Made by a program: the position numbers and the translations under genes. Under the pieces are notes generated by a model. The model worked only from the letters and a program-made list of their open reading frames with translations, searched no databases and had not been told where the DNA came from. A stretch of 64,000 bases of DNA from Peronospora farinosa (taxonomy: Eukaryota; Oomycota; Peronosporomycetes; Peronosporales; Peronosporaceae). Shown here piece by piece: positions 36,095-47,841 of the stretch. How positions within the stretch are numbered: the stretch's first letter is position 1; every line of letters starts with the position of its first letter. The DNA lies in the NCBI GenBank assembly GCA_947646735.1, contig CANTFK010000994.1, positions 1 to 64,000 on the forward strand. Direction: 5' to 3'.

Positions 36095-36412
36095 TCTAAC
36101 GGGTGATATAGGCCACTATATCAACCAAGGCGCTGACCAATGACCGATGGACCTGTCAATGAATGGAGGGCACGAAGGTAGCGTACATAGTTGTAGTTTA
36201 ATATAATTAAGACAAGGTTATCAATGTTTTAGTTTATTAGATACTTAACTATATTAGATACAGTTCTCTTTTACTCTACTACTAAGCGTGTCATTTAAAG
36301 GTAAAGCTTGCTCTGCCTCTTGTGTAAAAGAGGTTTGAGGCACCTGCTTTCACTGTCATCAGTGAAGGTAGACTATACTGTTATCAGTATAGTCGGAGGG
36401 TACCTCATTACA
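36095..36412 (+). repeat. 5' LTR of element D
   Basis: The start TCTAACGGGTGATA is a decayed TGTAACGGG. The end is CCTCATTACA. Two bases further TGGCAGCATG follows as a primer-binding site like that of elements B and C. The LTR has small internal inverted repeats (ATCAGTGAAGGTAG.., TATACTG/CAGTATA near 36370-36392). Confidence 0.6.
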
Positions 36413-36557
36413 CCTGGCAGCATGTGTGGTCCGTTTAGCGACCACCGCACCATCCGTTATGGAATCAGCGGATAATGATTTCCGCCATTAGAGTGATCTC
36501 GAATGGAATGCGGTTCAGCGTATGGCTTAAATCATCGGCAAACCTGCCGTTAGTGCC

Positions 36558-37620
36558 ATGTTGCTCTCTCTTAGCGGAGACGACCAACATGCAACCATCG
36601 CCAAGTTCATACAACATGAACTTGACGAAGTTGTAAATAAACTCACCTTGCTAGAGGAGCAAGGTTCTCAACAAATTGAACTGTTGAGAGAACAAGGCGC
36701 TCAACTAGCTGACTTGTTGATTCAGCAGGGTGCCCAACAGTCTGAATTGTTGAGACAACAGCAGGCTAGTGCTTTTCTGCCGGTCGACGTATACACGTCG
36801 ACCCGAGTCCTTGAAGATTGATGTTTCCAAGTACAAGGCAGTCGAAAGCTACTCCTTGTTGAAATGGTTTGTCGAATTCGACGATGCCATTGAGGCTCGT
36901 CGCATCGATGACGATGCGATGAAGGTCAAGTTCGCCATGTCGAACTTGGCAGTACGTGCAAAAGCTTGGGCCTTAACACTCAAACTGCATGACCCATACG
37001 TTTTGTAAACGTATGATGTCTTCAAGGCGCGGCTCAAACATACGTTTGAACCGATTCGCGCCGAATTTAAAGCTCGGGCCGAGCTCCTGGATCTGAAATA
37101 GGGTAAGCGTGATATACACGCTTACGCCCAACACGTACGATACCTCGTGCGTTGTATCGTGCTGAACCCAATCGATGAACGCACGCAGGTTACTGTGTTT
37201 GTCAAGAATCTGACAGATGGTCCTGTCAAGACCCACCTGTTCCGCTTAGAACTCGAATCGCTAGATCAAGCGATCTCTACAGCGGAACAGGAGGACTCTA
37301 GCCTGCAACAGGCTCACGTCCAATCGGGATCATATCGTCCACCGAGAAGACAGGAGGGCGGAGATACAGCAACAATAGACCTCTCCTATGTGGGAGCGAT
37401 CTAACTCGCTCTCCAGGGTACAAGCGATTGCAAAGTGCAATCGATGTCAAAAGATGGGTCACTACGCTCATGAGTTTAGTGCCCCACGCCCAGTGTCTCG
37501 TAACTATGGGAGTGACGATCGTCCGTCTGCCAAGAAGGGCCATAAACGTGTTTCCTAAGTTGCTGCAAAATCGCAACAACGTGGTGGACCATCAAAAAAT
37601 GGTAGGGGTCAGTAGGGGCG
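36558..37620 (+). pseudogene. gag of element D (broken)
   Basis: Frame 36558-36821 is a Gln/Glu-rich coiled coil (LLEEQGSQQIELLREQGAQL). Frame 36769-37008 has a Gag-like segment (YSLLKWFVEFDDAIEARRID, then VKFAMSNLAVRAKAWALTL). Frame 37147-37404 continues with TVFVKNLTDGPVKTHLFRLE. Stops separate them. Confidence 0.65.
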
Positions 37621-37739
37621 GAGCGCCGTACTGATCCAGCATTGTTAATAAAATTTGCGAAGCTCCTGACGAAGGCTGCTTCCAGCACAAAGTCACTGTG
37701 CGTTGCCGCTCCTAGTGATCATCACTTTGCAGACCGAAT

Positions 37740-38660
37740 TGACAAAGAACATGTCATGGTTGATTGTGGGGCGTCAAACAACTTTGTTTGACGCCAATCG
37801 CTAGATGATCGTAGGCTCAAATATGTTGAGCGCGAGACCCCTCCAACGAGGATGACGGTGCGCCTTTCAACTGGCGCGTCCGTAACAGTAAAGAAACGTG
37901 TAGTAGAAATTTACTACACGCTTGTAGGTAAAGAGTACGATGATGGTTTCATCGTACTCGATCTCGAGAGCATGATGATCGAACCGGGGCCTCCATCATC
38001 ACCCACTGTGGTCGAACCTAGGTTCCCACTTGGACACATTGTGGTTGAGCAGGGGATCCCACACGAGTACAACGTGGACGGACAGGAGACCCCACGCGAG
38101 AGCATGATGGTCGAACTGGGGTTCCCATCATCACCCACTGTGGTCGAACCGAGGCTCCCTCATGGGCATATTGTGGTTGAGCAGGGGCTCCCATACGGGT
38201 TTACGGCGGCCGAGCAGGGGCTCCCGCAAACAAGTGAGGCGGTCGAAGACGAGCTCCCGCTTTTGATTGACGAGAATGGGCGTACTATGGATCCGCCATG
38301 AGACCGACGTAGTGGAGACAGAGCTACCACGTCTAGAGGGGGTTACATCATCCTCTTGTGATAGCGACGTGCCAGTTTCGAGCAAGGGCTCGAGACGCAA
38401 AATAAAACGCAAGAAAGGAGCACGCCGATCACCGAAACGACGAAATACACGTCAAAAAGCTGGTGCAGATGATTCCGTAGTGACGGAATCCGTATGCGCG
38501 CTTGAATATGTGGAGGGATCTACACATCGTGACCGCTACATTGAGGTAGCGAGTCCACCGTGCACTGCTGCAGATATCACATCTCTGCCAGACCTTGCAT
38601 GGAAAGGCTTCCTTCATGACCTCAAGGCCGGCGACATCGAGCAAGTGTGCATCGTTTCAG
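37740..38660 (+). pseudogene. protease and repeat linker of element D
   Basis: The active-site motif reads MVDCGASNNFV (about 37758-37790), with Cys in place of the usual Ser/Thr. The frame 37852-38301 contains the VVEPRFPLGHIVVEQ repeats also found in element B. Frame 38267-38668 is a basic, Arg/Lys-rich continuation in another frame. Confidence 0.6.
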
Positions 38661-38782
38661 CCACCTAAACAGCCAGTGAAGAAGTTCTAGAGGCTCGCCC
38701 GAAGAGCGCCGAGCCTAAAGTAGCGCGCGAAGAACGCTCCGCGGCACATTCTTGGGATGCTCTTCGTGCTTCGGGCAACCCT

Positions 38783-39611
38783 ATGTACATTGTCGCCCGT
38801 GAGTACGCCGATATTTTCCCGGAGAAAATTCCAGCTGAGCTTCCGGCGGATCGTGGTGTGCGGCACGAGATAGATCTCGTGCCAGGATCGAAATATTGCG
38901 TGACACGGCAGTGGCCGTTACCGCGCGACCAAGTCACCGCTATTGATGAATTTTTCGAGGGTCGCCGCAAGGCTGGCCATGTCCACGAGAGTATCTCGCC
39001 ACATTCGAGACCGACTTTCTGTGTGAAGAAAGCCACCGGCGGTTGGCGCATTGTGCACGCCTTCAACGAGCTAAATGACGCCACAATTCCGGCTCAAACG
39101 CCTATCCCTCGAAAAGACATGGTATTGAGTACCATGTCTGGGATCGAGATCGACAGCGCCATAGATCTGACAGACGGTTTCTATTAGATCCTCATGAGGG
39201 ACAGTGACATTCCGTTTACTGCGGTCAGCACCCCAAGCGGGATGCTTTGGAAGTGTTAAGAACGCTTCAGCTACTTTCAATCGGATGGTGACACAAGTAC
39301 TTCGACCACTTCGCGACTTTGCACCGAGCTACTTTGACGACATTTTCGTTCACAGCCGCGCTGAGCAAAAGCTCAGCGCTACGGAGGTACACCTTCGACA
39401 CTTGGATCAGGCGTTTCAAGTTATGCGCGAGAATAAATTGTATGCGAATTTGAAGAAATGTGTCTTCTGCGCTCCCGAGATTCCAGTACTTGGTTGTTAC
39501 GTCAGCAAGGAAGGTTTCCGCGCGGATCCTGAGAAGATCTCATCGATCTGTTCCTGGCAAACGCCCAGAAACCAAACTGAATTACGTCAATGGCTCGGTC
39601 TGGCGAATTAA
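38783..39611 (+). pseudogene. reverse transcriptase of element D
   Basis: Frame 38783-39187 holds KYCVTRQWPLPRDQVTAIDE, PTFCVKKATGGWRIVHAFN and TPIPRKDMV. Frame 39204-39611 holds SATFNRMVTQVL and the intact catalytic box SYFDDIFVHSRAE. A TAG and a short deletion near 39186-39260 separate them. Confidence 0.75.
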
Positions 39612-39682
39612 TTGCATAAGTATACGAAGAACTATGCTGAGTTAATTTAGCCCTTATCGACTTTGCTCAAGAAAGACGCAGT

Positions 39683-40171
39683 ATGGTTATGGAAGGTAGA
39701 ACATCAATCTGCCTTCGACTCCGTAAAAAAAGCTTGTCCGAGGCACCGGTGCTGATGCTACCTGACGACTCTAAGCCATTCCACGTCGTATGTGACGCGA
39801 GAAATTTTGCTATAGGATGCGTCCTCATGCAATTTAATGTCGATGGTCGAGAGCGCGGTTACGACAGATGAAACCTGCCGAGAAAAATTATCCGTACACG
39901 ACACAAATTTTATTTGGCTATGCGTTACGCGCTAATCAAGTTCAGAACATTTTTGCTCGGCGAGAAGATGTTCTTTATCTACACAGATCACGCATCATTG
40001 TGTACCGCCGTCAAGGGCCCTCACTTGTCCCATCGTATGGCACGCACCGTTGGTGTTTTTTTCACTGAGTATAATTTTGATGTGCATTACAAGCCTGACA
40101 AAAGTAACATTCTCGCTAACGCGCTTTCTCGTCGTCCTGATTACGATCCTCGACGCGACATAGGTTATTAA
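39683..40171 (+). pseudogene. RNase H of element D
   Basis: Pieces in three frames show FHVVCDARNFAIGCVLMQF, AMRYALIKFRTFLLGEKMFF, YTDHASLCTAV and NILANALSRRPDYDP in the usual order. Confidence 0.7.
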
Positions 40172-40204
40172 ACAGAGAATGTTGATGACGACGAAGGTAT
40201 CTGT

Positions 40205-40951
40205 GTGTGTTGTATTGAACTGGGACTTAATGCGATGATTTCGACCCCCGTGCTTTCGATCCGAACTCAGATCGCTGAATCCTACGCAAATAATTCCTTC
40301 TATGCAGGAATCATCAACTATCTCAGGGACCCGAGCGAAAAATTACTCGCGAAGTTGACGAAACCAACATACGACAACATCAAGCGTTACGCGCTTGACG
40401 GTCCGTTGCTGACGTACACGATGGACGTCTTTGATTCTCCGCGTGTCGTCATCCCTGCTGATGACGACCTTCGAGCCCGATTTGTTCATGAATTTCACGA
40501 CAGCCCAGCTGGCGGACACCTGGGTCACGAAAAGACGTTTGCGGCTATTTCTCGCGTATTGTTCTGGCCGCGGGTATAGGTACATCCAGAAATGGGTGCG
40601 CTACTGTGAAACCTGTCAGCGTGTGAAGCCCGCGCCGTCTTCACAAGCCCCATTGCGTCTTCTTTCAGTTGCTACGGAAGCCTGGCGCTCAATCAGCATG
40701 GATTTTATCTTTGGACTTTTACCAGATAAACAGAGACGCACGGGCATACGCTATTGGTACTAGTAAATCGATTTAGCAAAGTGGTGCATTTTGCGCCCCC
40801 CAACGATCAAGAGCTCCTGCCACAAATACCTACAAGTAATATCCCTAGATTGTTTGGCCAGGTATTACAAGACCTCTCACAAACAAACTTCGCCTGCGAT
40901 TGGACGCAGTACCACGTAAAGGACAAGGCACAAGATCGCGAGACGGCTTAA
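40205..40951 (+). pseudogene. integrase N-terminal part of element D
   Basis: Frame 40205-40579 ends with the zinc-finger His pair (FHDSPAGGHLGHEKTFAAI). Frame 40431-40763 carries the Cys pair (YCETCQRVKPAPS) and the first catalytic Asp (ISMDFIFGLLP). After 40763 the reading is lost. Confidence 0.7.
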
Positions 40952-40959
40952 GGGGTCAG

Positions 40960-41281
40960 AAGCAAGTGGAAAACGTATCTACATTTTTGGACAAGGCGAT
41001 CTCAAGCGATATCAGGGCGACTTATATATAGTGCCCCAAGTAACCCTTGATCGCGTGAAGATTTTCGTGCGATCGAACCATAACCAATTCTAACCTCGGT
41101 CAAGTTCAGCATCAGCTCAAGTCCACCGAGAAGAGTGCTACCCGCCCTACCGACGGGTACACAAGGTGAAAAAGATATTGCTATACACGGAAACGGAGTA
41201 CCCCCTCCAATAGTCGGTTGTCCGGGCGCCAGTAGAGAGTCGGTATGACATCAGATATTTTGTGAACCCCACTCCATCACA
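40960..41281 (+). repeat. 3' fragment of an A-type LTR
   Basis: The last 240 bp contain GAAGAGTGCTACCCGCCCTA, CGACGGGTACACAAGGTG, GTACCCCCTCC and the end GTGAACCCCACTCCATCACA, as in the other A LTRs. It matches the minus-strand fragment at 3016-3248. The left boundary is uncertain. The right end abuts a minus-strand Copia fragment. Confidence 0.6.
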
Positions 41282-43740
41282 ATTGCCTGAGCGTGTGTTG
41301 AAGAAAGGATCACTGCATCATTGCTCGCTGCTTTCGCAAGAACGGCTTCAGCAATAAGACCATCTTCATCTATCCTGGAGCGCTTTGGAGAGGATGGTCC
41401 ATCATTTCCTTCCGACTTCTAATTTTCCTCTGCGTGCGATCCATCTTCAAGAAGAAAAACGGGCTCGCGGGAACGTCTGGAAAGGTTCACCGGGGTACTT
41501 TATCTTTCTCGTAGCTAATAGGTGGTCCACGGTACATTTCTAACTTAAATTCAGTCGGAGCCGACCGTTCTTGTGGCATGAGAAGCGGAGTGAAAGCAAT
41601 CTTTTCAGGTTGCATGCTTTCCATCTCTATGTCCGGCGTCGATTTCAACTTCTTCCATTAGTTCCGCTTCGAAGTGTTGATGTCTTAATGTTGCGAGCGT
41701 GACTTCTTCATCAGCGTATGTGGTAACATGAATGACTGTCTCATTATGAGCCGGTATTGTATCTTAAAATACCTCCCACCTCACGCTCGTCCAGCTTTAC
41801 TGAGGGAGACACTTTGGTCTTGGAAGTGTCCAAGTCATAGGCACGGTAACCCTTGACGTTTTTTGGGTATTTAAGCAGTAGACACCTAAAACTCTTAGGT
41901 TCAACTTCGTCCTCTTTGCCTTGTCAATATGAGCGTAGGCGCGAAAACCATATACGCGTAGGTGGTCTAACGTAGCCTTTGCTTTAAAATCTAACTCTAA
42001 TGGTGTCACAGTTGCGTTTTACGTGTTTGTAGAACGGTTGGCCAGATATACCGCAATATTGACTGTTTCAGCTTCCCAATCCATTGGAATTCCCTTGTAG
42101 TGTAGCATGCTTCGAGATTTTATCATGCTGGTACAGATCATCCGTTCTGCCACTCCATTCTGCTGAGGTCTATACCGGACAGTCCGTTGATGCACGATAT
42201 CATTCAGCATACATATCTTCGTCACCTCTTGGTTCACAAACTACGTTCCATTATCCGATCGTAAACACTTGATGCGTTCTCCCCATTGTTTCTTATAGAA
42301 CATCTTGAACTCTATTAGCTTGATGGCCGACTCGCTCTTCTTCTTCATAAAATAGGACACGACGTAGCGCGAGTAGTCGTTTACGGACTTCATGTACATG
42401 CTTTGCACCGCCTTTGGATGAATTTTTAAATGAGCCCCATCACATTCGTGTGAACGAGCTCAACAAAGCGCGACGTTTTCGAGCTGGAACAATGCGGAAA
42501 TGTAGCCATCGTCTGCTCCCCTTTCATGCATCCGCCACATAAAGACTGGGTCGGTTGACCAATAGCCGGAATACGTTCGTGGCATGACGCGTCTTCGTCA
42601 TAGCGTCTTGGCTGGGAATTTTTATGCAAACTTGCCAAAGCTCCCACTTGCTGCCAGTCTCAGCGTACTGAACGAGTTGAGCTTTTTATTGCTCACAGTC
42701 TTACATGTACTACTTGCCATCTGTTTACCCTTTGCAATAGCGCTAGCCGTGCCCCATATAATACATGAGTAACGCTAAAATGTTCAGACTAGGCCTTGAG
42801 AGCTTTACTACTAACGACAGACGTCGATCGAGGCCTGGGATGTGAAGAACTTCAACCATCTTTTTCCGTTTACCGTCCAGTCGAATTAAGCGTACAAAAA
42901 CCACGTCCAGTGACCTGCAGCTTTTTTCCGTCAGAGATTGTTACTTCGATGTCACAGTTCATGATCTCATACTCGAACAGATCAGAACGGTGCGGGGTCA
43001 TGTGGGTGATCGCTCTGCTGTCTATCAAGCATCCGTTTACACGTTCTGTGCTTACAGCAAATACCGCATCGTCATCGCCATCTAATGTCCGTTCTTGGTA
43101 AATCCTGCTTCATGTGCCCAACTGTGTTGCACATGAAATACTTGCCTCGGAACCACTAGAGTTCTTCTTCTGACCGCTCCCTTTGCGACCGTTTTCTTGT
43201 GTCGTCCAGTGTTGACCTTGAACGCTCGTACAGGATTCGTATTCTTTCTCTCAAACCGTTAACACTCCTTCAACAGCTTCTCTTTCACCTTGATAAGTGT
43301 GATGTCTATGACAATCTCGATGATAGATGATATTAGCTCGTATTCGTCTAGAAGGCTGCTCAGTAGTACTCCCAGATGCCGTGCTTCGTCGACAGACTCT
43401 CCAAGCGTCTAAAGACCGACAACGAGCTCGTCGAAGGCGTCTAAATGATTTGCTATGGCCGTGTTAGCATCCGTCTGAACCTCATGGAGGCGCCGTGTCA
43501 TCGTGACCCGATTGAGTAGTGTAGTTCAATTGTAGAAATCCCTAAGCTTTACCCACGCTTGAATCGCACGCGTAGATGAGCGGATCTTTGTCTGGTGTTG
43601 TAGCTCCACACACCGCGCGATGATGCTGAGAGCCTTCGCTTCAGTTACTAGACAAGCTTCAGTTATCTCGCTTTCTTTCTTGACCACCTCCACGTGCGCC
43701 AGCAGACCTTTCCTGGCGAGGATCATCCTCATATTAAACT
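41282..43740 (-). pseudogene. decayed Copia fragment, gag to integrase/RT linker
   Basis: Reading on the minus strand from 43740: a Gag N-terminus (MRMILARKGLLAHVEVVKKE, 43526-43732), then decayed sequence, the zinc-finger Cys-Gly-Gly-Cys of integrase and LVHTNVMG (42426-42647). The integrase core follows with VRYRPQQNGVAERM (42019-42237), then HIDKAKRTKLNLRVLG (41797-42009). The typical linker is near 41330-41400 (KRSRIDEDGLIAEAVLAKAA). The element is cut at 41281 by the A-type LTR fragment. Confidence 0.65.
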
Positions 43741-44452
43741 CTTAGTGGAAATGATTCCCGCTTCCAGGAGGACGTCGGAGCGCTTGGTATTTATCGTGTG
43801 CGTTTCGTACGAGGAGAAAGCGTTCTTTAGTCTTGCTGCAGCGGGCCGAGCTGCGGCTGCTGACCTATTGAGTAGTTGGAGTCAAAAGCCGAAGTATATA
43901 TATTAAGGTTCTATGTTCACAACCATGAGCTATCTTTAAGCCTTTATGTAACTCTCTTCCATAGCAATCGTCTACAGCTACTATGAAACTCCTTGATGAT
44001 ATATCTCACAAACCATCATCCTAAATACATGAATCGTGCCTGTTCAGCGGTGTTGAATAAACAATAATTACATGAGAAGATCTCCATAACAGATTCAGTG
44101 CGTCCAGGCATGTGCTCCTTTTTATATAATCAATCCACAAACGATAATACACATTGACCTTCATACCCCTCATTACATTTGCTATATGTGTGACGAAGTA
44201 CAAGATGTCGTGTCCCTGATTCTAGGTGGGACATCGAACAGTTAGTCGTATGATGCTGGGACGCATCGTTACCGTTGACAGTTGAGGTATACCTGTTGGT
44301 ATCTACTGTAGTCTAGTCTAACAGAGGGGGTTGTCACCTACGAGGTTTTTCCCTCCTCAATCCCAACGTTGCTCAGTGGGAAGCAAGTGTTCCGTGTTCT
44401 CAATTCCCTACTCTGTAAACAGAACAACGACACTCACCTGCGCAGTGATAAG
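43741..44452. other. no supported feature
   Basis: AT-rich sequence without coding signal. The last five bases (44448-44452, ATAAG) are the left target duplication of Copia element F. Confidence 0.5.
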
Positions 44453-44695
44453 TGTTGATGACGGAAACTCAGCGGATCGGCGTGCTGATGTGACCAACAC
44501 TGTTTAGAGTGGACAATACCACTGGCAGATGTTGAGGGCTCAGAAATAAATACGGCTACAGAAGAACTTTCTAGATTGCTTCTTCGAAGCATGAATTGAT
44601 TGGCTAAAATATTTGTAGGGTTTTTATAAGAGCTAATATACTTTTCCATTAACTTCCTCGTTCACAGTTAACCCTCTGTAAGTAAATAAACAATA
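44453..44695 (+). repeat. 5' LTR of Copia element F
   Basis: 243 bp, TGTTGATGAC to AATAAACAATA. It includes a TATA-like TTTTTATAAGAGC near 44622. Confidence 0.9.
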
Positions 44696-44707
44696 GGTTA
44701 TGAGCCC
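44696..44707 (+). other. primer-binding site of F, half-tRNA-iMet type
   Basis: Directly after the LTR the sequence GGTTATGAGCCC is the complement of the anticodon stem-loop of initiator tRNA-Met (GGGCUCAUAACC), as in Drosophila copia and yeast Ty5, rather than of a tRNA 3' end. The ATG inside it (44700-44702) is the start of the Gag frame. Confidence 0.75.
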
Positions 44708-46457
44708 AACTACGGCTGAGACAAACGATGTCATGAATGAAGATAACTACTTCGCATGGGAGTTTAACGCACGGATAAAACTCGCCAAGAAAGGACTGCT
44801 GAACCACATCGACGCGACGAAGGCCCCTAATGAAGATGACGCTAGCGCGTCAACATGGAAAGTCAATGATATGAAGGCCTTTGCAATTGTGTGTACCATG
44901 ATAAATTCAAGTGTTCAGTTCATGGTTCGAAATGCAGGAACGACGGCGGAAGCCTGAAAGATTTTAAGAAGATTTTTCTTACGAAGAAGCATACATAATC
45001 GGGTACAGATGCGTCGGAAGCTGCACGAGTTCAAGATGCAGAAGGGAGAGAATGTAATGGATCACTTTCTCAAGTTTGATGAGTTGTGCATGTCAATGCA
45101 AGCCATCGGTGATGAAGTTTCGCGGGATGAGCAACTCGTGATCCTACTTGGAAGCTTGTCTGATGAATACGATCAGATCGTAAAAATTATCGAGAATATA
45201 AGTGAGATTGATTTGTTTCAAGCCAAGTAGATGCTTCGTCGTGAATACGAAGGCATTGCTCGAAAGGAGAAAAGCGAAATCGCGTTGAAGGCTACAAAAA
45301 GCTTCAAGAATAAGAGTTTTCGGCCAAAAGAAACAAGGAACAAGTTCTCAGGGACGTGTTTTTTATGCGGAAAAAGTGGACACAAGAAAAAAGAGTGCTG
45401 GAAGAATCCAGACAAGAAAAAGAGCTCTGAACAAGCGTTTACTGTGGGTGAACATGGCTCTGAAGGTTGGCTACTTGACAGTGGTGCGAGTAGTCATATG
45501 TGTCCATTCCAAAATGAATTTGTGGAGATCCGACCGTTAAATAGGTCCGTCAGCATTTCGATTGCGAATGGAAAAACAGTGCTGGGTGCTGGAGTTGGGA
45601 CAATTCGTGTCGTCTTGAAGAACAAGAAGCCAATTCGGATCGAAGATGTACTGTACGTTCCGGAGCTGGATCGTAGACTTTTGTCAATTCCCGCATTGTC
45701 CGAAAAAGGATTACACGTGACATTTCGAGACAGGACATGTGAGATCAGGAATGATCAAGAAGTGGTGATTAGAGTCACTCAAAAGGGAAAATTGTTTGTG
45801 TTGGAATGTGACACAATGGAATCAGCAAACACGAGTGAAGAGGTTGGTGGTGGAGCTAAACCTATAAGTCCAAGTGTATGGCATGCGCGATTAGGACACC
45901 TGCCTATGAAGGCAATAAAATACCTCGACAAGTGTGTAGGAGGTTTCAAGATGCAAAACTTGTCTGCTGTTGATGACGATCAAGATGAGATATGCGAAGG
46001 ATGTGTGACTGGGAAGTCGTCAGTCAAGCCGTTTCCAAAATCAAATTACGGCGAAGTAAAAACTACTTCACTGCTTCAAGTTGTTCACAGCGACGTAATG
46101 GGTCCAATGGAGACCAAGTCGCAAGGAGGAGCAAGATTTGTGGTAACGTTTTTGGATGATTATTCACGCTATGTGGTCACATACTACGTCGCACACAAGT
46201 CTGACGTGGTTGATAAGTTTATTGAATACAAGTCGATGATGGAAAACCAGTTGAATACCAAGATCAAGTGTATTCGCACAGATAATGGTGGCGAGTACAT
46301 GAATAAGAAATTCGCAGAAGTGTGTCGGAAAGCTGGAATAGTGCACCAAGCAACAGTGTCATATTCGCCGCAGCAAAATGGGATGGCTGAACGAATAAAT
46401 CGGACACTAACGGAACGTGCAAGATCGATGTTGAATTACATGCAAGTGGTGGGCTGA
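44700..46457 (+). pseudogene. gag, protease and integrase of Copia element F
   Basis: One continuous frame from the ATG in the primer-binding site carries Gag, interrupted by a TGA at 44955 (likely a Trp codon) and a TAG at 45228. It then has a CCHC zinc knuckle (CFLCGKSGHKKKEC, near 45360), the protease site WLLDSGASSHMCPF (45473 on) and the integrase zinc finger (WHARLGHLPMKAIKYLDK..CEGC). The integrase catalytic core follows with Asp in VVHSDVMGPM, Asp in RTDNGGEY and Glu in NGMAERINRTL. A frameshift near 46440 ends it. The section 45231-46457 alone is 408 codons long. Confidence 0.85.
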
Positions 46458-46461
46458 AGCA

Positions 46462-47841
46462 ATGAATCCTGCGGTATATGTGACTAACCGAGTTACCTGC
46501 GCTTCTTGGCCGACCAAGACTCCAATTGAAGTGTGTTTTGGAATTAAGCCAGACATATCGCACATGCGAGTTTTCGGTTCTCAAGGGTACGCTCACATTG
46601 ACAAAACGAAGCGGCAAAAATTGGACAAAAAGGCATTTCGATGCATGTTCTTGGGATACTCACATGAAGCGAAAGGATACCGCGTATGGAATTTTGATTC
46701 GAAAAGACTGGTGAGTACGCGATCGGTTACCTTTCAAGAATTACCAAAGTCCAAGTATGTGCAAGTTGTTGATAACATACCTGTCACAGCACGTATGCAT
46801 CACGATGATGACGACGATGTAAACATAATGTTACCGGTTCCTATGACTCCTAATGGAGTAGAACCAATGACGGTGGACCAGACTGGCAACGATCAAATTG
46901 TGTCACCTCCTAGTGAATTCGAGTCTTTAACTTTACGCCAAGATTATATGCATGCGTCTGATCCTGCTTTTGATATTGATGATGTTTACATGGAGCCAAC
47001 CGATCTGGATGTGGATACGAACCAGGACATTGTGCCCAGGAGGGGCACGAGTAATTTTGATGAATGCTCCGTCATGCAATTATCTTAGATTGATGGGCAA
47101 AATGCCCCGCTTGCGTTGTCCCCATCAATTCAAGACTCTCAAGCTTTGGTCCCAATGGAAATGTCTAATGCCATTGTTTCGACGCGTAGAGATGAACAAG
47201 TCGAGCGTGCGTCCAAAAGAAATCGCATTGAGTATGAACAAGCTAATGTGGCACTCGAAACTCCATCAACATACCAAGATGCAATGGCGTCTCCTCAAGC
47301 TAAGATGTGGTGTGATGCGATTAAGACCGAGTTAAAGGCACTAAATGATAAGAAGACATGGACAATCGTGGAAAAGTCTCCAAATAATAAGGTAATTGGA
47401 ACGAAGTGGGTATTCGCCATAAAGCGAAATGAAGATGGTGAAATTGAGCGATATAAGGCTCGACTTGTTGCATTGGGTTATCGACAAACCTATGGGGTTG
47501 ACTATTTCGATACGTACTCTCCAGTTGCAAACATGAATTCGATTCGGATTTTTCTGGCAGTGTGTTGTCATTATGGTATGGCTATACAACAATATGATGT
47601 TGATACAGCTTTCATTAATGGTGTTTTGGAAGAAGATGTGTATATTTACGCGCCTCAAGGGGTTGACATGCAACCAAATCAAGTTTTGAAATTAAATCGA
47701 AGCCTGTACGGACTGAAACAATCTGCGGCAACGTGGTTTTACCGATTTCGAGTGTTTTTAAGAACATGGGTTTTGTGGCATGTGTTTCGGATACGTGCGT
47801 CTTTGTTCGTCAGGATGACAAATTTTCATGGGTTTACGTGA
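46462..47841 (+). pseudogene. integrase C-terminus and RT N-terminal part of Copia F
   Basis: The frame continues integrase (FGIKPDISHMRVFGSQGYAH, FLGYSHEAKGYRVWN), has a TAG at 47086 in the variable linker, and goes on with RT motifs from 47270: WVFAIKRNEDGEIERYKARL, DYFDTYSPVANMNSIRIFLA, YDVDTAFINGVLEEDVYI and SLYGLKQSAATW. A frameshift near 47750 removes the rest of RT from this frame. Confidence 0.85.

Larger units (their letters stand above)
36095..40951 (+). mobile_element. Ty3/Gypsy element D (related to B), 3' truncated
   Basis: A decayed element follows a 318-bp LTR (36095-36412). It has gag, protease, the same VVEP/VVEQ repeat linker as element B, RT with an intact YFDD box, RNase H and the start of integrase. 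Every domain is interrupted by stops or frameshifts. No 3' LTR of the same type is found. At about 40951 the sequence changes to unrelated sequence and an A-type LTR fragment. Confidence 0.75.
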
